DNA from: Dehalococcoidia bacterium
GTDB taxonomy: Bacteria; Chloroflexota; Dehalococcoidia; Lucifugimonadales; Lucifugimonadaceae
Direction: 5' to 3'
Length of the DNA: 12,003 nucleotides
NCBI GenBank assembly: GCA_028278465.1
Contig: JANQEF010000109.1
Span: forward strand, 1 to 12,003
Below are positions 5,976-12,003 of the stretch, one piece after another (position 1 is the stretch's first letter; each line of letters opens with the position of its first letter). The notes under the pieces were generated by a model. The model had not been told where the DNA came from, searched no databases, and saw only the letters and a list, made by a program, of their open reading frames with translations. A program made the translations under genes and the position numbers.

Positions 5976-8066
5976 CTACTCGCCGTCTTCGCCGCCGTCC
6001 GTCGCCCGGTCCAGCAGCGTGATCAGGTCTACAGCGTTCTTGTCGTCCGCCTCGCCCTTCGCCGAGATGCCCTCGTCCATCATCTGGATGCAGAACGGGC
6101 AGCTCACCGCAACCGTCTCGGCTCCCGTCTCCAGGAACTGTTCCGTGCGGATGTGATTCACCCGCTTCCCCGTGTCCTCCATCCACATGCGCCCGCCACC
6201 CGCGCCGCAGCAGAACGTCTTCTCTTTGTTGCGAGACATCTCCTTCATCTCGAGCCCCGGGATCTGGCTCATGATGAAGCGCGGCTCCTCTGTCATGCCG
6301 TTGTGGCGGGCGACATAGCAGGAGTCGTGGTAGCTGACCGACCCGACGATGCCTTCGCCTGGCTGCAGCCTGCCTTCTCGGAGCAGCTTGCCGACGAACG
6401 CCGTGTAGTGCTCGACGTTGTACGAATCGCCCAGCTGCGGATACTCGTTCTTGATCGTATTGAAGCAGTGCGGACAGGTCGTCACGATCTTCTTCACGTC
6501 GTAGCGGTTGAATGTCTCGCGGTTCTGCTCGGCCTGCACCTGCCACAGGTACTCGTTGCCCATGCGCCGCGCCGGATCGCCCGTGCAGGTTTCCTCGTCT
6601 CCGAGCACGGCGAAGTCGACCCCCGCTTTCTTCAGCACGCGTGCCATCGAGCGCGTCGTCTCCACGCCTCGCTGCACGAGCGCGCCGGTGCAGCCGACCC
6701 AGAACAGCACCTCGGCGTCGGGCTTCTCCGCCAGCGTCGGGATGTCGAGCCCTTCCATCCAGCTGGTGCGGGTGAGCGTGGTGCCAGACCACGGGTGGCC
6801 GCGCTGCTCGATGCCCTGGAGCGCGGTCAGCGCCGTCTCCGGCCCGCTGCCTTCTTCGAGCACCAGGAAGCGGCGCATGTCGACGATCGTATCGATATGG
6901 TTGATCGAGACCGGGCAAGCTTCGACGCATGAGCCGCAACTGGTGCATGCCCACAGCGCCTCGTCGCCCGCTGCATCGTGGACCATCGAGCGCTCAGGCT
7001 CGGGAGGCGTTTCACCTTCTGGCGTCAGGTAGAGCGCCGGCGCCCGCTCCTCGGCATAGACGCGCATGTCCTGTATCAGCTTGCGAGGAGAGAGCGGTGT
7101 GTCTGCGGCGTACGCCGGACACTGCGACTGGCAACGCCCGCAGTTGGTGCAGGCGTCGAAGCTCAGCACCTGCTGCCACGTCAGGTCTGGCAGGTCCTTC
7201 GCGCCGAAGGTCTCCAACGTCTCCAGATCGCCCATCGGCTTGAGTGCGCCGCGAGGCCGGAGCGTACGGAAGTAGGTATTGAGCGAGCTGATGACGATGT
7301 GGCTGAACTTGCCGAACTCGGCCGCGGCGTAGACGAAGCCGAGCGTGAAGATGGCGGCGTGCGACCACCACACAACGCGGTGCATATCTTCCATCACCGC
7401 GGGCGTCATGCTGATACCGCTCAGCGTCTTGGCGAACAGCCAGCCGATCGGCGACCACGCCGCTGCCGACGTGTCGTACAGCGCGCTCGCGGGGTTCAGC
7501 TCAGTTGCGCCGATGCGCAGCCCTTCGATCAGGAAGCCGGTGAAGATCAGCGCGAACAGGAACAGGAGGACGATGCCGTCGTCTGCGAAGGTGTTGAGGC
7601 GCTCGGGCTTGATGACGTACCTGCGCCACGCCGCCATGCCGAGCCCGATGGTCGCCAGCAGCCCGCCGAAGATGTCCCATACCAGCGACGTCTGCAGCCG
7701 TATGTGGGCCGTCGGGAAGGTCCAGTCCAGGTACTCCTCGGTGTTGAATTCGACGGCGGCGATGATGGTGGCGATGAGGAGGATGGTGAAGCCCCAGAAG
7801 ATCGCCAGGTGCATGTATCCGGCGTACCGCTCGCGGTTGCGGAACTTGCGATGCCGGAACAGGTCGACCCACGCGTAGACCAGGAACTCGCGCACCCGCA
7901 CAGAGTGATCGCCTATCTCGGGATACGGTCCGGCGGTCCGCCAGATACGGATGCGCCTGTACAGGCCGTAGATGATGGCGACGACGGCGATGGGAGCGAC
8001 GAAGTAGACGACCGCGCCAAGCAGCGGATAGCCGATGTTCCAGAAGTCGGTGCGTCCGTCTAGCAC
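5976..8066 (-). CDS. EtfD/FadF-like membrane iron-sulfur oxidoreductase (HdrE-HdrD fusion)
   Basis: This 696-residue fusion joins a membrane cytochrome-b-like part to an HdrD-like iron-sulfur part. It matches proteins such as mycobacterial EtfD and Bacillus FadF, which pass electrons from reduced electron-transfer flavoprotein to menaquinone. About five hydrophobic helices lie at residues 14-36, 87-106, 128-146, 163-182 and 234-252; His86, His229 and His236 are possible heme ligands. Two [4Fe-4S] motifs follow: Cys306/309/312/316 (CTNCGRCQSQCP) and Cys374/377/380/384 (CTSCGSCVEACP). Two cysteine-rich CCG-type domains end it. The first has Cys459, Cys494 in TCTGDPARR (CTG, not CCG) and CPHC at 531-534. 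The second has Cys583, FCCGAGGG at 618-625 and CPFC at 656-659. The start is GTG with a weak AGG 6 bases upstream. A TACACT -10 candidate lies on the minus strand at 8114-8119. No etfA or etfB is in the window, so heterodisulfide-type or other donors remain possible. Confidence 0.88.
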   Translation of the reverse strand: MLDGRTDFWNIGYPLLGAVVYFVAPIAVVAIIYGLYRRIRIWRTAGPYPEIGDHSVRVREFLVYAWVDLFRHRKFRNRERYAGYMHLAIFWGFTILLIATIIAAVEFNTEEYLDWTFPTAHIRLQTSLVWDIFGGLLATIGLGMAAWRRYVIKPERLNTFADDGIVLLFLFALIFTGFLIEGLRIGATELNPASALYDTSAAAWSPIGWLFAKTLSGISMTPAVMEDMHRVVWWSHAAIFTLGFVYAAAEFGKFSHIVISSLNTYFRTLRPRGALKPMGDLETLETFGAKDLPDLTWQQVLSFDACTNCGRCQSQCPAYAADTPLSPRKLIQDMRVYAEERAPALYLTPEGETPPEPERSMVHDAAGDEALWACTSCGSCVEACPVSINHIDTIVDMRRFLVLEEGSGPETALTALQGIEQRGHPWSGTTLTRTSWMEGLDIPTLAEKPDAEVLFWVGCTGALVQRGVETTRSMARVLKKAGVDFAVLGDEETCTGDPARRMGNEYLWQVQAEQNRETFNRYDVKKIVTTCPHCFNTIKNEYPQLGDSYNVEHYTAFVGKLLREGRLQPGEGIVGSVSYHDSCYVARHNGMTEEPRFIMSQIPGLEMKEMSRNKEKTFCCGAGGGRMWMEDTGKRVNHIRTEQFLETGAETVAVSCPFCIQMMDEGISAKGEADDKNAVDLITLLDRATDGGEDGE

Positions 8067-8156
8067 GTGTCGCCTGTCGGGGAGCGGGCGGGTCCAGCGT
8101 CGAGTGGCGGCCCAGTGTAGCGGTTCACCGAGCTCCCCGAATCTCTATCGCCGCTG

Positions 8157-9152
8157 CTACATGTTCAGCAACAGGACGAGCGCCGCTGTGCCAAGCCAGA
8201 GCAGGATGTTTATGCGCAACGGCCGGTCTGTCAGCAACACGTCTTCCGGCGCCTCGCCGGCGCCCTTGATGTGCATCAGGTACAGATAGCGGAACAGCCC
8301 GTAGCCCACGAACGGAATCGTCAGCATCATCGTGTTGTTCTCCGGAACGTTCGATGACTCCGTGATGCCTGACGAGAAGGTGTACAGCGTGTACGCCATA
8401 AGGGTCGATGCCGCCACGATCACAAGCAGCTGGTCGAGCAGCTTTTCGCTGTACTCGCGCAGTATCGCCCTTTGGCTCTGGGCAACGTCGCCTGCGGCCA
8501 CCAGCTCGGAACGCCGCTTGACGAGCGCGATGAACAGCGCGCCGAGCGCAGTCACGACATAAAGCCACGGCGAGATGTTGAGCGGCAGTTCGGCCGGTTC
8601 CAACCCTCCGAACCCGAAATCTGTGCCGTTGATCGCCAGCGTCCCGGCGACGGCTCGCAGCACGAACCCTGCCGAGACCGACATCACGTCGAGGATCACC
8701 TCGTTCTTGAGCACGACCGTGTAGGCGAGGTTGAGCGAGATGTAGCCGAAGCTGACAGCCAGGAGAGGGACGTTTATCACCGCGGTCGCGGCAAGACCGC
8801 CGGCGGCCAGCAGGGCGGCGGTTGTCCAGGCGAGCTGTGGCGACACAAGTCCCGCGGCGATCGGCCGGTATCGCTTCTTCGGATGACGGCGGTCCTGTTC
8901 GACGTCTCGCAGGTCATTGAACAGGTAGACGGCGCCGGACAACGCGGAGAAAGCCGCGAAGGTGATCAGCGCCTTGGCGACGATGATGAAGTTGCGGTCA
9001 AGGTTGTCGCTGTCCCACCAGATGTTGATCGTGAAGAACAGCGGAACAAGGACGAGCCCGTTCTTGACGGACTGCTTCGGCCGACAGGCGCGAGTAAGGT
9101 TCTTGAGCGTGCTGAATGAGATCACTTGGGTTTGGACGTCATCGGCGACCAT
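8157..9152 (-). CDS. UbiA-family prenyltransferase, DPPR-synthase type
   Basis: This 331-residue integral membrane protein of the UbiA family resembles decaprenyl-phosphate phosphoribosyltransferase (mycobacterial Rv3806c). That enzyme joins PRPP to a polyprenyl phosphate on the way to the arabinose donor of cell-envelope glycans. The family signature is present: NDLRDVEQDRRHP at residues 79-91, followed by KKRYRPIAAG. The second motif region is YTVVLKNEVILDVMSVSAG (144-162) with Asp155. KRRSEL is at 212-217, and GEAPEDVLLTDR at 299-310 matches the C-terminal GEPEDIxLxDR-type segment I recall for Rv3806c. About eight or nine hydrophobic helices are visible. A loop of about 20 residues (173-193) seems longer than in the mycobacterial enzyme. 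The start is the ATG at 9152; an upstream TTG at 9227 would add 25 unlikely residues. No Shine-Dalgarno site is clear. The lipid carrier and the final sugar here are unknown, and no DprE1/DprE2 genes lie in the window. Confidence 0.87.
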   Translation of the reverse strand: MVADDVQTQVISFSTLKNLTRACRPKQSVKNGLVLVPLFFTINIWWDSDNLDRNFIIVAKALITFAAFSALSGAVYLFNDLRDVEQDRRHPKKRYRPIAAGLVSPQLAWTTAALLAAGGLAATAVINVPLLAVSFGYISLNLAYTVVLKNEVILDVMSVSAGFVLRAVAGTLAINGTDFGFGGLEPAELPLNISPWLYVVTALGALFIALVKRRSELVAAGDVAQSQRAILREYSEKLLDQLLVIVAASTLMAYTLYTFSSGITESSNVPENNTMMLTIPFVGYGLFRYLYLMHIKGAGEAPEDVLLTDRPLRINILLWLGTAALVLLLNM

Positions 9153-9210
9153 ACAGCGATCATAGGTAGCGTTGGCCCGAGAGGTCAACGAATGGCGATG
9201 CAGATGTGCG

Positions 9211-9957
9211 ATGAGTGTTCGCACCAATAGAACAAGACTCGATCAACTCCTCGTCGCGAAGGGTTTCGCGTCGGATGCAGACTCGGCGGCCCGAATGATC
9301 ATGGCTGGCGCCGTTTCGCTGGGTGGCAAGGACGCCGCTGCAGTGCTGACGCCAGGCATGCTGGTCGGCGCCGATGTCGAGCTGACCGTGTCTGAGCCCG
9401 CGAAGTACGTTTCGCGCGGTGGCCTGAAGCTGGAGCGCGGCCTCGACGCGTTTGAGATCGACGTCTCGGGGCTGATTGCGCTCGATATCGGCGCGTCGAC
9501 CGGCGGCTTCACCGATTGCCTGCTGCAGCGCGGCGCTGCTCGCGTCTACGCGGTGGATTCCGGCCGCGGGCAGTTGCATTCGCGGTTGCTTGCAGACGAG
9601 CGTGTCGTCAGCATGGAGCGCACGAACGCTCGAAAGCCTTTCACGCTGCCGGAGAAGGTGCAGATCATAGTCGCCGATGTCTCGTTCATCTCCCTGCTCG
9701 CCGTGCTGCCGCCTTCCATGGAGCACCTCGACGCTGGCGGCCGCTGCGCGGCTCTGCTCAAGCCGCAGTTCGAGGCGAGACGCGACGAAGTACCGCGCGG
9801 CGGGGTGATTGAAAACGAGGCGGTGTTGAGCCGGGTGGTCGAGAGGTTCACCGCCGAAGCTCCGGGACGCGGACTCAGGGTCACGGGGATCGTAGATTCA
9901 CCGATAACCGGCGACCGCGGAAACCGGGAGTTCCTGGTGCGGATCGAGAGGACGTGA
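9211..9957 (+). CDS. tlyA: TlyA-family rRNA 2'-O-methyltransferase
   Basis: This is a 248-residue TlyA family protein, a SAM-dependent 2'-O-ribose methylase of rRNA (historically called hemolysin). In mycobacteria TlyA methylates 16S C1409 and 23S C1920 and sets capreomycin sensitivity. An S4 RNA-binding domain fills residues 5-65 (TRLDQLLVAKGFA at 8-20), followed by the linker KYVSRGGLKLE. The Rossmann methylase begins with the SAM loop LDIGASTGGFTDC at 91-103. The K-D-K-E tetrad is complete: Lys73, Asp156 (VADVSF), Lys184 (LLKPQF) and Glu240 (NREF). These agree closely in spacing with Lys69, Asp154, Lys182 and Glu238 of the mycobacterial enzyme. I chose the ATG at 9211 because it begins just before the S4 domain. 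A TTG at 9172 would overlap nothing but lacks support. There is no good ribosome binding site at either. The gene is divergent from the UbiA gene, with 58 bases between the two start codons. Confidence 0.93.
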   Translation: MSVRTNRTRLDQLLVAKGFASDADSAARMIMAGAVSLGGKDAAAVLTPGMLVGADVELTVSEPAKYVSRGGLKLERGLDAFEIDVSGLIALDIGASTGGFTDCLLQRGAARVYAVDSGRGQLHSRLLADERVVSMERTNARKPFTLPEKVQIIVADVSFISLLAVLPPSMEHLDAGGRCAALLKPQFEARRDEVPRGGVIENEAVLSRVVERFTAEAPGRGLRVTGIVDSPITGDRGNREFLVRIERT

Positions 9958-10069
9958 CCCGGCGTCGTCAGGGTGCGTTTGAGACCACGGGCTGCCACTG
10001 AGGGGCTGACTGGAGTAAGAGTCATCACTTTCCCCCGGCCAGGGGCGCAGATGGCGATGTGAATCTTCG
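9958..10069. other. tlyA-purF gap, upstream part
   Basis: This is the non-coding part of the gap before the purF promoter. A GC-rich element CCCC-CGGCC-AGGGG lies near 10032-10045 and could form a short stem, but no T run follows. I therefore do not call a terminator for tlyA. I see no small gene here. Confidence 0.4.
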
Positions 10070-10098
10070 TTGACCTGCAAGTGACTGGAGCCTAGAAT
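10070..10098 (+). promoter_or_regulatory. Sigma-70-type promoter of purF
   Basis: A -35 TTGACC at 10070-10075 and a -10 TAGAAT at 10093-10098 each match 5 of 6 consensus bases. They are separated by exactly 17 bp. Transcription would start near 10105, giving a leader of about 80 bases before the purF ATG. This is the best-formed promoter in the window. It is placed as expected for a gene that starts a pur operon. Confidence 0.7.
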
Positions 10099-10102
10099 TC
10101 CA

Positions 10103-10130
10103 GTTAAGAGGCGGTTAAGTCGCAGTTACG
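10103..10130 (+). repeat. Triple 11-bp-period direct repeat, candidate purF operator
   Basis: GTTAAG at 10103-10108, GTTAAG at 10114-10119 and GTTACG at 10125-10130 recur at an exact 11-bp period, with 5-base spacers. The array begins 4 bases after the -10 box and covers the predicted transcription start, where a bound protein would block initiation. Hexamers repeated once per helical turn are typical of sites for OmpR/PhoB-type response regulators. The actinobacterial Pho-box units (GTTCACC-like) have the same period. The actual regulator is unknown. Confidence 0.5.
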
Positions 10131-10163
10131 GTCGAACCCCCCACTGGCGGCGTTGCGCCTCTT
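10106..10163 (+). repeat. 8-bp inverted repeat spanning the purF leader
   Basis: AAGAGGCG at 10106-10113 and CGCCTCTT at 10156-10163 are perfect complements separated by 42 bases. In the RNA, the very 5' end of the purF message could pair with the region 24 bases before the ATG. The right arm is followed by TATTT, so a terminator-like or start-site-controlling structure is conceivable. The left arm overlaps the direct-repeat array. Confidence 0.4.
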
Positions 10164-10186
10164 TATTTGCGTCGCGTAAACGCCTG

Positions 10187-11692
10187 ATGTCCGGGAAATA
10201 CGTGCAGTTGCAACCTGAGACCGGTTTCAAGACGGCGCTCAATCTCAACGGCGACACCGATTCGCCGGCAGTGGACCTTAACCGGGATGACAGGCCCCGG
10301 GAAGCCTGTGGCATCGTCGGCGTCTTCAGTCCCGGCCACGATGTAGCCCGCTCCACCTACTTCGCTCTGTTCGCACTGCAGCACCGCGGCCAGGAGAGCG
10401 CCGGAATCGCTACCTCCACCGGCGACGCGATCCGTCTTCACGCCCGCATGGGCCTCATTAGCCAGGTCTTCAAGGAAGAGGACCTGGCCGACCTTCCCGG
10501 CCATCTCGCCATTGGCCATACACGCTACTCGACGATGGGCGGTAGCAAGCAGCACAACGCGCAACCGCTCATCACCGACGGGCCGCGCGGCCGCATAGCG
10601 GTCGGCCACAACGGCAACGTAATCAACGCAACCGAGCTCCGGGAGGAGCTTGCCGAGCAGTGGGGCGTGAACTTCGACCGCACGTCGGACACCGAAGTGA
10701 TCGCCGAGATGTTCGCCAGAGCGCCCGGCCGGGACTGGTTCGAGGTCGCCTGGTACGCCATGCGCAGGCTCAAGGGCGCGTACTCGCTGGTGATCATGTC
10801 GAAAGACGAGTTGATCGCGGTGCGCGACCCGCTGGGGATTCGCCCGCTGTGTCTTGGCAAGCTTAACGGCGGCTACGTCGTCGCATCGGAGACCGCTGCG
10901 CTCGACAACATCGGCGCCACCTTCATCCGCGAGCTGCAGAACGGCGAGGCTGTTGTCATCAACAAGGACGGCATCGAGGCCAGGGTCTGGCCGGCGGCCC
11001 GCAGGACGCACTCGATGTGCGTGTTCGAGCAGATCTACTTCGCCAGGCCGGACAGCGTTCTGAACGGCCAGCTGGCGTACGACTCGCGGCGTCGTATGGG
11101 CGCCGAGTTGTATCAGGAAAACCCGGTCGAAGCCGACCTGGTGATCGGTATCCCCGACTCCTCGATTCCTCATGCCATTGGCTATGCCAACGCCTCCGGC
11201 ATCCCGTTCGGCGAGGGGATCATCCGCAACCGCTATGTCGGCCGCACATTCATCGAGCCGGACCAGCGGATGCGTGACGTCGGCGTCCAGATGAAGTTCA
11301 ACGTGATGCGCAGCATCATTGCCGGCAAGCGCATCGTGGTTGTCGACGACTCGATCGTCCGCAGCACGACCACGGTTCGCGTCATAAATATGATCCGCGA
11401 CGCCGGCGCCCGCGAGATCCACGTCCGCGTGGCTGCCCCGGCGATCATCTCCACGTGCCACTTCGGCGTCGATATGGCGACCATGGCGGAGCTCATCGCC
11501 GCGAACAAGACGGTCGACGAGATTCGAGACCACATCGGGGCCGACTCGCTGGCGTACCTGAGTGTCGACGGCCTGAAACGCGCCGTGCAGGTCGAGGACG
11601 ATAGCTACTGCAAGGGCTGTTTTACCGGCCGTTATCCCATAGCCGTGCAGCTGGAGATGGACAAGCTGGCGCTGGAGCCGGCGGGCGTTTAG
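10187..11692 (+). CDS. purF: Amidophosphoribosyltransferase
   Basis: PurF makes 5-phosphoribosylamine from PRPP and glutamine, the first committed step of de novo purine synthesis. The N-terminal Ntn glutaminase starts at Cys41 (CGIVGVF) after a propeptide, with HRGQESAG at 66-73 and HNGNVIN at 141-147. The phosphoribosyltransferase half carries the PRPP loop VVVDDSIVRSTTT at 384-396. Four cysteines for the structural [4Fe-4S] cluster, Cys278, Cys424, Cys475 and Cys478, place it with the Bacillus-type, oxygen-sensitive enzyme rather than the E. coli type. From the ATG at 10187 it has 501 residues and a 40-residue propeptide, long against about 11 in Bacillus subtilis. In-frame GTG codons at 10202 and 10271 are alternatives; the latter would leave a 12-residue propeptide. 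None has a strong ribosome binding site. purM follows 165 bases later. Confidence 0.96.
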   Translation: MSGKYVQLQPETGFKTALNLNGDTDSPAVDLNRDDRPREACGIVGVFSPGHDVARSTYFALFALQHRGQESAGIATSTGDAIRLHARMGLISQVFKEEDLADLPGHLAIGHTRYSTMGGSKQHNAQPLITDGPRGRIAVGHNGNVINATELREELAEQWGVNFDRTSDTEVIAEMFARAPGRDWFEVAWYAMRRLKGAYSLVIMSKDELIAVRDPLGIRPLCLGKLNGGYVVASETAALDNIGATFIRELQNGEAVVINKDGIEARVWPAARRTHSMCVFEQIYFARPDSVLNGQLAYDSRRRMGAELYQENPVEADLVIGIPDSSIPHAIGYANASGIPFGEGIIRNRYVGRTFIEPDQRMRDVGVQMKFNVMRSIIAGKRIVVVDDSIVRSTTTVRVINMIRDAGAREIHVRVAAPAIISTCHFGVDMATMAELIAANKTVDEIRDHIGADSLAYLSVDGLKRAVQVEDDSYCKGCFTGRYPIAVQLEMDKLALEPAGV

Positions 11693-11780
11693 GCAGCTCG
11701 GCCAGTTGCGGCGCACCGGTCGCAGGCCCAGGCAGATCCCATCATCGCTGCACACGGGTGCTGGCGCCGGGTCCGCGGCA

Positions 11781-11786
11781 TATACT
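11781..11786 (+). promoter_or_regulatory. Weak -10 candidate before purM
   Basis: TATACT lies 71 bases before the purM ATG in the 165-base purF-purM gap. No convincing -35 lies 16-18 bases upstream, and there is no TG extension. It may give purM some independent transcription or be chance. I see no terminator hairpin after purF, so read-through from the purF promoter is likely. Confidence 0.2.
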
Positions 11787-11857
11787 TGCTTCTTCGTCCA
11801 ATCTTTATCCGTTAGCGCGCCGGACATATGCTCCGACCACCTGCGGAGACGGCGTAC

Positions 11858-12003
11858 ATGAAACCGGGAGACGAAGCCACGACAGCCGGGATGACATACC
11901 GCGACGCTGGAGTGGACCTCGATGCGGCCGCCGCCGCCAAGGTCCGCATCATGGAGCTTGCGAAGAGCACGCTCGGCTCGAGCGTCGTATCTGCGCAGGG
12001 CGG
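11858..12003 (+). CDS. purM: Phosphoribosylformylglycinamidine cyclo-ligase, 5' end only
   Basis: These are the first 48 codons of a gene cut by the right edge. PurM (AIR synthetase) closes formylglycinamidine ribonucleotide to aminoimidazole ribonucleotide using ATP, the fifth step of purine synthesis. The identification rests on the N-terminal family signature TYRDAGVDLDAAAA followed by a helix and AKSTLGSS, and on its position directly after purF. GGAG at 11845-11848 lies 9 bases before the ATG at 11858 and supports that start. In-frame ATGs at 11828 and 11891 are alternatives; the last begins right at MTYRDAGVD, as many PurM proteins do. The ATP-binding and catalytic regions lie outside the window. 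Confidence 0.85.
   Translation, partial: MKPGDEATTAGMTYRDAGVDLDAAAAAKVRIMELAKSTLGSSVVSAQG

Noticed and set aside
5976..6954. Long minus-strand frame continuous with the methyltransferase, suggesting a giant fusion protein
   Set aside because: This part lies wholly inside the EtfD gene in another frame. It is Arg/Gly/Ala-rich with no domain, while the EtfD frame shows perfect iron-sulfur motifs.
6978..8063. Long plus-strand frame antisense to the EtfD gene
   Set aside because: It is an Arg/Asp/Gln-rich shadow of a real gene, with no motif and no plausible promoter.
10032..10045. CCCC/GGGG stem as a tlyA terminator
   Set aside because: The stem is short, the loop is GC-rich and no T tract follows on either strand.
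10163..11827. Long open frame antisense to purF (over 550 codons)
   Set aside because: purF is certain by motif. The antisense frame is low-complexity (Val, Asp, Arg, His), as expected from high-GC codon bias, and has no recognisable domain or ribosome binding site.
1..12003. CRISPR array, insertion sequence, tRNA, rRNA or defence island
   Set aside because: I found no regularly spaced repeats beyond the short purF operator array, no transposase or integrase frame, and no cloverleaf or rRNA-like segment. The single methyltransferase without partners is not enough to call a defence system.

Overview
The window is high-GC bacterial chromosome with densely packed genes on both strands and frequent GTG or TTG starts. 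It contains no phage, insertion sequence, CRISPR array, tRNA or rRNA that I can recognise. The gene content includes an iron-sulfur-type PurF, a TlyA rRNA methylase, an EtfD/FadF-like ETF:menaquinone oxidoreductase and a DPPR-synthase-type UbiA prenyltransferase. This fits a high-GC, menaquinone-using lineage such as Chloroflexota (Dehalococcoidia/SAR202-like) or Actinomycetota. The taxonomic guess is inference: there is no phylogenetic marker in the window that I can place.

Layout. Bases 1-301 hold no supported gene. Then come a four-repeat TPR protein (+) and a GNAT acetyltransferase (+) that converges almost directly on a lipoprotein gene (-). The lipoprotein is divergent from a pirin gene (+) across an AT-rich 137-bp promoter region. 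The pirin stop codon overlaps the stop of an alpha/beta hydrolase on the other strand. From there to about 9.15 kb everything is on the minus strand. Reading in transcription order this is UbiA prenyltransferase, EtfD-like membrane iron-sulfur reductase, solitary DNA methyltransferase, HAD hydrolase and alpha/beta hydrolase. The methyltransferase and HAD genes share a GTGA stop/start overlap. At 9.15-9.21 kb the strand switches: tlyA (+), then purF (+) with a well-formed promoter and a repeat-rich leader, then the 5' end of purM (+), cut by the window edge.

How the genes fit together. purF and purM encode the first and fifth steps of de novo IMP synthesis and are adjacent, as in many bacteria. 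EtfD would pass electrons from fatty-acid or amino-acid oxidation, via ETF, into the quinone pool; the ETF subunits are not in the window. The UbiA enzyme points to a polyprenyl-phosphate pentose donor for envelope glycans. The rest are housekeeping or accessory enzymes with no obvious shared pathway.

The most interesting unexplained signal is non-coding. Immediately downstream of the purF -10 box are three hexamers (GTTAAG, GTTAAG, GTTACG) at an exact 11-bp period. They are embedded in an inverted repeat spanning the leader, and look like an operator. I do not see convincing evidence of a wholly new multi-gene system here.
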